This document shows positions 1-4,842 of a stretch of DNA of 8,889 bases, in pieces. The translations under genes were made by a program, and so were the position numbers. The stretch comes from Elusimicrobiota bacterium. GTDB lineage: Bacteria; Elusimicrobiota; Elusimicrobia; UBA1565; UBA9628. How positions within the stretch are numbered: the stretch's first letter is position 1; every line of letters starts with the position of its first letter. Where the stretch lies: positions 1-8,889 of the forward strand of contig JAGWJU010000037.1 in NCBI GenBank assembly GCA_028865585.1, written 5' to 3'. Below the pieces are notes generated by a model that searched no databases, was not told the origin of the DNA, and saw only the letters and a list, made by a program, of their open reading frames with translations.

Positions 1-159
1 GGGAGGCGGCGCGTTGAGCAGGCGCAGCGCATGTTTGCGGTGGCAGTCGTAAGTCTTGCAGAACTCATCGAGGATCAGGCCCTTTTCTTTTCGGCTCCGA
101 GCTTGGCGGTATCGTTCGTAGACGGTTTTCATATATTCCCATTTGGCCGGTGGGCTCAT
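1..159 (-). CDS. DDE integrase-type transposase, N-terminal 53 codons (continues off the left edge)
   Basis: Read on the minus strand from ATG at 159-157, this gives an uninterrupted 53-codon frame to base 1. The protein starts MSPPAKWEYMKTVYERYRQA and continues with a basic stretch (RSRKEKGLILDEFC) and a CHRKHALRLLN helix. This is the N-terminal helix-turn-helix signature of a large group of IS481/ISNCY-like transposases, which typically read like 'RYRxASxxEKxxILDEFCxxxGYxRKYAIRLLN'. The catalytic DDE domain lies outside the window. A GGAGG motif at 168-172 sits 8 nt upstream of the start and supports it. Whether the element is intact cannot be judged. The family call rests on the N-terminal motif alone, recalled from memory. 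Confidence 0.72.
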   Translation of the reverse strand, partial: MSPPAKWEYMKTVYERYRQARSRKEKGLILDEFCKTYDCHRKHALRLLNAPPP

Positions 160-195
160 TTAAAATGCCTCCAGAAAATGCCTTATATCGCATTG

Positions 196-250
196 TTCGG
201 TAACATTTTAGGTGAGTTGACGATACCTGCTTCGGTAACATTTTAAGTGA
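196..250 (-). repeat. Two 20-bp direct subterminal repeats of the IS
   Basis: TTCGGTAACATTTTAGGTGA at 196-215 and TTCGGTAACATTTTAAGTGA at 231-250 differ at one base and are spaced 35 bp start to start. They lie between the transposase start and the outer edge of the element, in the position of multi-copy transposase-binding motifs. No third full copy is seen, though a GGCATTTT octamer is repeated just upstream of the transposase start (minus strand). Confidence 0.75.
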
Positions 251-264
251 TTCAAAACGTTCGC

Positions 265-293
265 TTGAACTTGCGCGGGCAAATAAGTATACT
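265..293 (+). promoter_or_regulatory. Sigma70-type promoter for rplM-rpsI (predicted leaderless start)
   Basis: TTGAAC (265-270), a 17-bp spacer, and TATACT (288-293): five of six matches in the -10 and four of six in the -35, at the optimal spacing. The expected transcription start is about 299-302, and the rplM ATG is at 302. The mRNA would therefore have no leader or only 1-3 nt. No Shine-Dalgarno motif is present upstream of 302, which agrees. The promoter lies between the IS end and the gene. Confidence 0.72.
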
Positions 294-301
294 GTCGCAC
301 G

Positions 302-736
302 ATGGCACAAACAACGACGCTCACCACCCCCCGCATGGCCGCGCTGGATCGGCGCTGGCACACGCTGGACTTGAAGGGTCAAATTTTGGGCCGGGTCGCG
401 ACGCGCGCCGCCGTGTTGCTGCGCGGCAAGCATAAGAGGACCTACACCAATTTCGTCGACTGCGGCGATTTCGTGACTATCGCCAACGCCAGGCACCTCG
501 TGCTCTCGGGCGACAAGATGAACACCAAGTTTTACTTCAGCCACTCCGGCTACGCCGGCGGCGCCAAGACCACGCCGGTGCGCCGCGTCATGGAGAAGGA
601 CCCGACGAAAGTCGTCTACGCGGCGGTCAAGCGCATGCTGCCGGACAACCGCCTGCGCGGCGCGCAGCTGCGCCGCCTGAGAATTTACGCGGAGGAGCCT
701 CCGCGCACGGCTAAGAAGGAGCCCGCCAAGTCATGA
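302..736 (+). CDS. rplM: Large ribosomal subunit protein uL13
   Basis: A 144-aa protein that aligns over its full length with ribosomal protein L13, an early-assembly 23S rRNA-binding protein. Recognisable blocks are RRWHTLDLKGQILGRVAT near residues 17-34, LLRGKHKRTYTNFVDCGDFV (about 40-59), HSGYAGGAKT, and the C-terminal signature VKRMLPDNRLRGAQLRRLRIYA. The length matches the family (about 140-145 aa). ATG at 302 is preferred over ATG at 335, which would cut the N-terminal segment short. There is no Shine-Dalgarno, and the promoter -10 ends only 8 nt upstream, so translation is probably leaderless. It overlaps rpsI by 4 nt (ATGA), the usual rplM-rpsI pair. Confidence 0.97.
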   Translation: MAQTTTLTTPRMAALDRRWHTLDLKGQILGRVATRAAVLLRGKHKRTYTNFVDCGDFVTIANARHLVLSGDKMNTKFYFSHSGYAGGAKTTPVRRVMEKDPTKVVYAAVKRMLPDNRLRGAQLRRLRIYAEEPPRTAKKEPAKS

Positions 737-1140
737 GCCCCAAGCACGCCGCGCCCATCTGGGCCACGGGACGCCGCAAGACCTCCATCGCCTCGGTGCG
801 CTTGGTTCCCGGCGGACAGGGTAAAATTCTCATCAACTCTCGCCCGGTCGAGGACTATTTCCGCGGCCAGGAAGGCCGGCAGCTCGCGGTTTTGGCTCCC
901 CTGGGCGTCGTCGAGGAGTCTAAAAAATTCGATTTCATTTTGAAAATCGTCGGCGGCGGCCCCACCGGACAGGCCGAGGCCGCGCGCCACGCCATTTCCC
1001 GCGCCCTCGTCAAAGTCGACGAGAAAAACCGCAAGCCTTTGCGCGCCGAGGGGTTCCTGACCCGCGACGCGCGCATGGTCGAGCGCAAGAAGAGCGGCCA
1101 GCCCAAGGCCCGCAAGCGCTTCCAGTACTCCAAGCGCTAG
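733..1140 (+). CDS. rpsI: Small ribosomal subunit protein uS9
   Basis: A 135-aa ribosomal protein S9. The N-terminal WATGRRKTSIASVRLVPG block, the central IVGGGPTGQAEAARHAISRAL block and the invariant basic tail ending in QYSKR are all present. The conserved C-terminal tail is the part that reaches the decoding centre and contacts P-site tRNA. Start ATG at 733 overlaps the rplM stop (ATGA), so the two are translationally coupled. AAGGAG at 716-721 lies 11 nt upstream, a slightly long but usable Shine-Dalgarno spacing. Nothing in the sequence looks truncated. Confidence 0.97.
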   Translation: MSPKHAAPIWATGRRKTSIASVRLVPGGQGKILINSRPVEDYFRGQEGRQLAVLAPLGVVEESKKFDFILKIVGGGPTGQAEAARHAISRALVKVDEKNRKPLRAEGFLTRDARMVERKKSGQPKARKRFQYSKR

Positions 1141-1144
1141 TTCC

Positions 1145-1474
1145 TTGCCCGACTCCGGAGAGGCCGGGCGCCTGGAAACCGTAAAAATTCGCGGGCTTTC
1201 CCGCATTGTGTCCGTCTTTTTTGCCCTGTGGGGCGCGGCTGTTGCCGGCAAGGCGGTCTACGATCTGTTCTGGGGCCAGCCCGAGGCCAATCTCTACGCG
1301 CCCGAGAAGTGGGCTTACGTGACGCAGGCCCAGTGGCTGCGCTACGCGGGCTTCGAGCTCTGCTACGGCCTTGCCTGTCTTGGGCTGGCCTGGGCCGCGT
1401 GGAACTACGCGCGCTTCCTGCCGGAAACCCTCGCGCGGCCGCGGCGCCGGCCGGACGTCGATTTGTTCGCCTAG
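1145..1474 (+). CDS. Small membrane protein with two predicted helices, function unknown
   Basis: If read from TTG at 1145, this is a 109-aa protein beginning 4 nt after the rpsI stop. Two hydrophobic stretches are visible: about residues 17-42 (IRGLSRIVSVFFALWGAAVAGKAV...) and about 65-88 (YAGFELCYGLACLGLAWAAW). They are separated by a short aromatic and polar loop (LFWGQPEANLYAPEKWAYVTQAQ). The tail is basic (RPRRRPD). I do not recognise a family. The start is uncertain: TTG 1145 has no clear ribosome binding site, and GTG at 1208 is an in-frame alternative that keeps both helices. It is probably co-transcribed with rplM-rpsI. The frame is open throughout in the expected codon style, so a real gene is likely. 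Confidence 0.6.
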   Translation: MPDSGEAGRLETVKIRGLSRIVSVFFALWGAAVAGKAVYDLFWGQPEANLYAPEKWAYVTQAQWLRYAGFELCYGLACLGLAWAAWNYARFLPETLARPRRRPDVDLFA

Positions 1475-1496
1475 CCGCTCACCGCCGAAAAAATAG

Positions 1497-1502
1497 TAGA
1501 AT
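1497..1502 (+). promoter_or_regulatory. Putative -10 element giving a leaderless start at 1510
   Basis: TAGAAT at 1497-1502 lies 7 nt before the ATG at 1510, the same geometry as TATACT before rplM. No Shine-Dalgarno precedes the ATG. No good -35 is seen at 16-19 bp; the best is TAGCCG (1472-1477, 19-bp spacer). The call is therefore a -10-only or weak promoter, supported mainly by the shared spacing and the local AT-rich break between two genes. Confidence 0.45.
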
Positions 1503-1509
1503 CGCACTC

Positions 1510-2106
1510 ATGGCTTTGACTCGCGCGACGATTGCGCCTGCGTCCGTGGCCGAGGAGGCCCGGATTGCGGCCGCGATGGCGTCCCGCTTTTGTGCCGCCT
1601 TGGCCTCGGCTGACGCGGATGGCGGCTTAAAGAATTTTCTGGACAAAAGCCGCGCGGAGCTCGTGGAGCTCAACGGCGGGGCGGCCCGGGCGGGAGCGGT
1701 CGGCGAGGACTGGATTGCGGTGTCCCGAGCCTTGTGCCGTGTGGGCGATGAGCTCGCCGCGGCGGCTGGCGATATGGCGAATTGGAGCGTCGCGCCTGAG
1801 CGGTTCACTCTCCGGCTGGCGAAGCTTTTGCAGGCAATGCTCGGCAAAACCGCCGAAACCTTGGCGTCTTTCGGCCCCAGGGCGCAGTCCGGGCTCGTCC
1901 AAGCCAAGGCTGACGGAATGGAACTGCAGGCCGTCTTTCGCCGGGCGCGAGGCGCGGCCTTGGAATCTGAACGGGCCGTTGAGAGCCTTAAGCTGCGCGA
2001 GGTGTTCCGCCGTCTTTCCGAGGCGGGTGCTGCGGCTGATAAGGCGGTTGAAGGGTTGGCGTGGATTTTGGCGGAGGGCGAACGAGGAGGCGGCCGTGCC
2101 CATTAA
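1510..2106 (+). CDS. Divergent PhoU/DUF47-like helical protein
   Basis: A 198-aa, entirely helical, alanine-rich protein. Two segments match the DUF47 (PhoU-like) pattern. Residues 66-94 (EDWIAVSRALCRVGDELAAAA...) resemble the family's 'EDIxxLxxxLDDVxDxIDxAA'. Residues 160-188 (KLREVFRRLSEAGAAADKAVEGL...) resemble 'xYxxLEexADxcedvAN'. Those segments carry the metal-binding acids in PhoU proteins, and here several are replaced (for example CRVGDE in place of DDVxD), so this is a diverged member. DUF47 genes usually sit beside a PiT phosphate transporter, but none is present here. Start ATG 1510 is chosen because it follows a -10 box and no upstream in-frame start has a ribosome binding site. 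The gene overlaps the next by 11 nt, so the two are translationally coupled. Confidence 0.6.
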   Translation: MALTRATIAPASVAEEARIAAAMASRFCAALASADADGGLKNFLDKSRAELVELNGGAARAGAVGEDWIAVSRALCRVGDELAAAAGDMANWSVAPERFTLRLAKLLQAMLGKTAETLASFGPRAQSGLVQAKADGMELQAVFRRARGAALESERAVESLKLREVFRRLSEAGAAADKAVEGLAWILAEGERGGGRAH

Positions 2107-2695
2107 ACATATCAAAAAACAGGTGGACAACGCCTGGACCTGGACCAAGCGCGTCTTCGTCGCCCTGTGCGTTTGGGGGGTTGTGTTCAGTTTGGCCACA
2201 GTCGCTCATTTGCGAGTGGCCTATGAGTATGACGGAGCCCTGGTCGATTCCGCGGCGTCCTTTCGGCAGGCCGAGGCCGCCGCGCCGCAGGCTTTCGGCC
2301 CAAGCTTCTGGGCCACGGCCAATGAATCGTATTATTTGGACAGGCCCAAAATTATCCCTTACGCGACCGCCTGGATCCTTAAGCTCTTCGGCTTTGGCGT
2401 GGACGTCTATGTCCTGCGTCCATCCACGGATGGGGAGGCCTTGCGGGAGGACTGGCGGCACCTGGTGTCTCCCGGGGACTTTGTGTTCCTGTCGGGCCCG
2501 GCGGAACTGTCGCGAGCTTTGGAAAACGGCCGCTATCTTTTGTTTTTTGGATCCAGCGACGGAGCCATTGAGGCGGCCAAACAGGCGCATGTCTTTTCAT
2601 TGCGCGTCTTGCGTAAGCCTTTGGACGGCGGCCGCGCGACGGACTATAACCCGGGGATGTTTCGGGAGTTGCGCATCCCGTACTCGCAGTATTGA
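2096..2695 (+). CDS. Membrane-anchored class B acid phosphatase-like HAD protein with degraded active site
   Basis: A 199-aa protein from GTG 2096, with GAGGAGG at 2084-2090 (5-nt spacing). Residues 19-38 form one transmembrane or signal-anchor helix. The rest follows the order of class B acid phosphatases (AphA, HAD subfamily IIIB): VAYEYDGALVDS (41-52) for motif I, SFWATANESYYLDRPK (70-85) for the FW-N-PK block, VDVYVLRPST (102-111) for motif II, FFGSSDGAIEAAKQAH (150-165) for motif IV, and a tail ending in a terminal Tyr as in AphA. Key residues differ from the FDIDDT and GDSDND motifs: E44 replaces the nucleophilic Asp (D46 is kept), motif II lacks the Ser/Thr, and S153 and A157 replace motif IV aspartates. 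The homology is convincing to me; loss of phosphatase activity is inferred. It is coupled to the PhoU-like gene. Confidence 0.68.
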   Translation: MPIKHIKKQVDNAWTWTKRVFVALCVWGVVFSLATVAHLRVAYEYDGALVDSAASFRQAEAAAPQAFGPSFWATANESYYLDRPKIIPYATAWILKLFGFGVDVYVLRPSTDGEALREDWRHLVSPGDFVFLSGPAELSRALENGRYLLFFGSSDGAIEAAKQAHVFSLRVLRKPLDGGRATDYNPGMFRELRIPYSQY

Positions 2696-2720
2696 CCCGG
2701 GGCGCGGATTTGGTTAGAAT
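2692..2720 (+). promoter_or_regulatory. Sigma70-type promoter for tpiA and the BMC operon
   Basis: TTGACC (2692-2697), a 17-bp spacer, and TAGAAT (2715-2720). The -35 overlaps the stop codon of the upstream gene. The predicted transcription start is about 2726-2728, giving a ~30-nt leader before the tpiA ATG at 2757. It is the only strong forward promoter I see before the microcompartment genes. Confidence 0.7.
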
Positions 2721-2727
2721 TAAGTCT

Positions 2728-2744
2728 GTGGCCAAAGAGGCCAC
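2728..2744 (+). other. Perfect hairpin at the predicted 5' end of the tpiA mRNA
   Basis: GTGGCC (2728-2733) and GGCCAC (2739-2744) pair perfectly around a 5-nt loop, AAAGA. The stem starts within 1-2 nt of the predicted transcription start, so it would form the extreme 5' end of the transcript. It leaves a single-stranded stretch before the ATG that has no Shine-Dalgarno. A 5'-terminal stem is a known way to protect mRNA from 5'-end-dependent decay; that role is inferred. Confidence 0.55.
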
Positions 2745-2756
2745 GAAAATTGGCTT

Positions 2757-3536
2757 ATGACGACAGCCCTGCGCCGCCCGCTCATCGCGGGCAACTGGAA
2801 AATGAACCTGGATCTCCGGGCAGCCCGGAATTTGCTCCGCGCGCTGCGCGAAAATCTGTCGGATGTCGCGGCCGAAGTGGCGGTGTGTCCGCCCTTTACC
2901 CTGCTTGCCGCGGCGGCCGAGGAGCTGAAAGGGGCGCCTATCCGCGTGGGAGCGCAAGACCTATTTTGGGAAAAAACGGGGGCCTATACGGGCGAGGTTT
3001 CCGCGGAGCAGTTGGTTGATATCGGATGTTCTGTGGTATTAATTGGCCACAGTGAGCGGCGCCGCTGCTTCGGCGAGACGGACGACACCGTGGCCCGGAA
3101 GCTCAAATCCGCTTTGCGCGCGGGCCTCATGCCCGTGGTTTGCGTGGGGGAAACTCTGGAAGAGCGGGAAGGCCAAAAAACCTACCGTGTGCTGCAAACC
3201 CAGCTTAAAGGCGCCCTATCCGGCCTGGCTCCGGCCGAAGCCGGCAAAATCGTCGTTGCTTACGAGCCGGTCTGGGCCATCGGCACCGGCAAGACCGCCA
3301 CCCCGACCCAAGCCCAAGACGCGCACCTTTTCATCCGCAAAACCTTGGCGACCGTTCTCGGCTCCGAGGCATCCATGGCCGTACGCATCCTTTACGGCGG
3401 TTCGGTCAAACCGGACAACGCCGACGCCTTGATGGCGCAGCCGGACATTGATGGAGCCCTGGTGGGGGGCGAGAGCTTGAAACCTGTTTCATTCCTGCGG
3501 ATCATTCATTTCCAGGCTCCGGCCGAGGCCGGCTGA
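2757..3536 (+). CDS. tpiA: Triosephosphate isomerase
   Basis: A 259-aa, full-length TIM barrel that interconverts dihydroxyacetone phosphate and glyceraldehyde 3-phosphate in the cytoplasm. All catalytic elements are visible: N13 and K15 in GNWKMN, H98 in IGHSERR, E170 in AYEPVWAIGTG, the flexible loop 6 (GTGKTATPTQA, 176-186), the phosphate-binding YGGSVKPDN (213-221) and GALVGGESL. ATG 2757 gives the normal N-terminus. There is no Shine-Dalgarno, and a hairpin lies in the leader. pduL starts 8 nt after its stop, so tpiA is probably the first gene of the microcompartment operon. That placement is unusual and may serve dihydroxyacetone phosphate made by a sugar-phosphate aldolase encoded elsewhere (inference). 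Confidence 0.97.
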   Translation: MTTALRRPLIAGNWKMNLDLRAARNLLRALRENLSDVAAEVAVCPPFTLLAAAAEELKGAPIRVGAQDLFWEKTGAYTGEVSAEQLVDIGCSVVLIGHSERRRCFGETDDTVARKLKSALRAGLMPVVCVGETLEEREGQKTYRVLQTQLKGALSGLAPAEAGKIVVAYEPVWAIGTGKTATPTQAQDAHLFIRKTLATVLGSEASMAVRILYGGSVKPDNADALMAQPDIDGALVGGESLKPVSFLRIIHFQAPAEAG

Positions 3537-3544
3537 GCGAGTTC

Positions 3545-4180
3545 ATGGAGCAAAATCCCGATCTGGCCCAAAAAATCGCCGAGGACGTGGCGTTGCGCAT
3601 GGAGCGCTCCAAGACGGACATCCCGGTCGGCGTCTCGAACCGTCACGTGCATCTTTGCCGGGAAGATTGGAACACGCTTTTCGGCGCGGGCACGGAGCCG
3701 CGCAAGCTGAAGACCACCAAGCAGCCGGGCTATTGGGCGGCCTACGAGACCGTGGACGTCGAGGGGCCCAAAGGCCGCATCGAAAAGCTGCGCCTGGTGG
3801 CCCCGCACCGTCCGCGCACCCAGGTGGAGGTGTCCTTGTCCGACGCCCGCGTGCTGGGCTTGAGGCCGCCCATCAGAAACTCGGGAAGCCTGGACGGCAC
3901 CGCGCCCGTGCGCATCATCGGGCCCAAGGGCTCTCTCGATTTGACGCAGGGCCTCATCATCGCGGGCCGGCACCTGCACCTGGCTCCGGCCGAAGCTCAG
4001 GCGCTTTCGCTTAAGGACGGCGACGTCGTGCGTCTGCGCGCCGGCGCGCCCGAGCGCTCGGTCGTCTTCGAGCGCGTCCTGTGCCGCGTTTCGGACAAGT
4101 TCAGCCTGGAATTTCACATCGATACGGACGAGGCCAACGCCGCGCGCCTAAGGACCGGCGACACGGCGCACCTCGTGTAG
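3545..4180 (+). CDS. pduL: Phosphate propanoyltransferase (phosphotransacylase) of a bacterial microcompartment
   Basis: A 211-aa PduL-family enzyme. It converts acyl-CoA and phosphate to acyl-phosphate and CoA, recycling CoA inside the metabolosome lumen. The family's zinc ligands are present in two HxH motifs, H34/H36 (SNRHVHL) and H143/H145 (GRHLHL), plus H191 (EFHIDTDEAN). R89 in HRPRTQVEVS matches the catalytic Arg. The block SDARVLGLRPPIRNSGSL is characteristic. Residues 3-20 (QNPDLAQKIAEDVALRME) can form an amphipathic helix ahead of the catalytic domain, the usual place of an encapsulation peptide. The start at 3545 lies 8 nt after tpiA, with only a weak purine-rich ribosome binding site. 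Length is normal for the family. Confidence 0.95.
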   Translation: MEQNPDLAQKIAEDVALRMERSKTDIPVGVSNRHVHLCREDWNTLFGAGTEPRKLKTTKQPGYWAAYETVDVEGPKGRIEKLRLVAPHRPRTQVEVSLSDARVLGLRPPIRNSGSLDGTAPVRIIGPKGSLDLTQGLIIAGRHLHLAPAEAQALSLKDGDVVRLRAGAPERSVVFERVLCRVSDKFSLEFHIDTDEANAARLRTGDTAHLV

Positions 4181-4197
4181 GCGGGAATGGATTCTGA

Positions 4198-4215
4198 AAG
4201 AAGCTTCTTAAGGAG
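4198..4215 (+). promoter_or_regulatory. 12-bp palindrome abutting a strong ribosome binding site of the BMC-H gene
   Basis: AAGAAGCTTCTT (4198-4209) is a perfect palindrome immediately followed by AAGGAG (4210-4215), 6 nt before the ATG at 4222. This is the strongest Shine-Dalgarno in the operon, as expected for the most abundant shell protein. The palindrome could be a weak operator or an mRNA fold next to the ribosome site, but with no spacer it makes a poor RNA hairpin, so a function is uncertain. No promoter is evident in the 41-nt gap. Confidence 0.45.
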
Positions 4216-4221
4216 AAATCA

Positions 4222-4518
4222 ATGAACGCATTGGGAATGATCGAGACGAGGGGACTCACGGCCTGCGTGGAGGCCGCGGACGCCGCGGTCAAGGCCGCGG
4301 ACGTGAAGCTGGTGGGCTACGAGAAGGTCGGCACGGGCCTGGTGACGGTTTTATTCCGCGGCGAAGTGGCGGCCTGCAAGGCCTCCTGCGACGCGGGCGC
4401 GGCCGCCGCGCAGAAAGTCGGCGAGTTGGTCGCCGTGCACGTCATCCCGCAGCCGCACCCGGACCTGGAGGGCAAGATGCCCATCTCGCTTCCGGAAATG
4501 CTCGCCCGCAAACGCTAG
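4222..4518 (+). CDS. BMC-H hexameric microcompartment shell protein
   Basis: A 98-aa single BMC-domain protein of the PduA/PduJ/EutM type, which forms hexamers tiling the shell facets. The start MNALGMIETRGL, the pore loop KVGTGL (35-40), the strand VTVLFRGEVAACKASCDAGA (41-60) and the conserved VGELVAVHVIPQPHPDLE (66-83) are typical. K24 corresponds to the inter-hexamer edge lysine. The pore position usually held by Ser is Thr (T38). Cysteines at 15, 53 and 56 are more than usual. The C-terminal tail is short. A strong Shine-Dalgarno sits 6 nt before the ATG. It is the only hexamer gene in the window; no tandem-domain BMC-T is seen. Confidence 0.96.
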   Translation: MNALGMIETRGLTACVEAADAAVKAADVKLVGYEKVGTGLVTVLFRGEVAACKASCDAGAAAAQKVGELVAVHVIPQPHPDLEGKMPISLPEMLARKR

Positions 4519-4533
4519 GCGCGGAGGGCTCAC

Positions 4534-4842
4534 GTGATTTTCGCGCGCGTGGCCGGCAGCGTCGTCTGCACGCAGAAAGACGAGAAGCTTGTCGGCATGA
4601 AGCTGCTCCTAGTCCAGCCCGTGGATCTTTCCGGAGCGGCCAAGGGCAATCCCTTGGTGGCCGTGGACTCGGTCGGCGCCGGCGAGGGCGAGATGGTCCT
4701 TCTGGTGCAAGGATCCTCGTCCCGCCAGACGACGAGGACCAACAACACGCCGGTCGACGCGGTCATCTTCGCCATCGTGGATACCGTGGAGCAGGGGGGC
4801 AAGAAAGTCTTCAGCAAGGCCAAAGACCATGCAGGCGGATGA
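4534..4842 (+). CDS. eutN: BMC-P pentameric vertex shell protein (EutN/CcmL family)
   Basis: A 102-aa protein beginning at GTG 4534, with GGAGG (4523-4527) 6 nt upstream. Family hallmarks are the start IFARVAGSVVCTQKDEKLVGMKLLLVQP, the glycine-rich VAVDSVGAGEGEMVLLVQGSSSR (42-64) and PVDAVIFAIVDTV (73-85). These proteins form pentamers that cap the vertices of the icosahedral shell. The length is slightly longer than the ~90-aa core because of a basic C-terminal tail (GGKKVFSKAKDHAGG). It lies 15 nt after the BMC-H stop and overlaps the aldehyde dehydrogenase start by 14 nt. It is the only pentamer gene here. Confidence 0.95.
   Translation: MIFARVAGSVVCTQKDEKLVGMKLLLVQPVDLSGAAKGNPLVAVDSVGAGEGEMVLLVQGSSSRQTTRTNNTPVDAVIFAIVDTVEQGGKKVFSKAKDHAGG

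Larger units (their letters stand above)
1..250 (-). mobile_element. Right end of an insertion sequence (partial)
   Basis: The left edge of the window is the 5' end of an IS read leftwards. It contains the first 53 codons of a transposase (159 to 1), a ribosome binding site, and an untranslated end of about 90 bp with two 20-bp near-identical repeats (196-215 and 231-250). Such duplicated subterminal motifs are usual transposase-binding sites. The outer boundary is placed at about 250, because the repeat ends there and a housekeeping promoter starts 15 bp later. The other end and any target duplication lie outside the window, so the boundary is inferred. The segment is visibly more AT-rich than the genes to its right. 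Confidence 0.65.

Noticed and set aside
1147..1169. GCCCG...CGGGC inverted repeat after rpsI as a terminator
   Set aside because: No T-run follows, and it lies inside the reading frame of the small membrane protein.
3506..4117. Long minus-strand open frame opposite pduL (and similar long frames opposite the aldehyde dehydrogenase)
   Set aside because: High GC keeps antisense frames open; pduL and the dehydrogenase are unmistakable on the plus strand.
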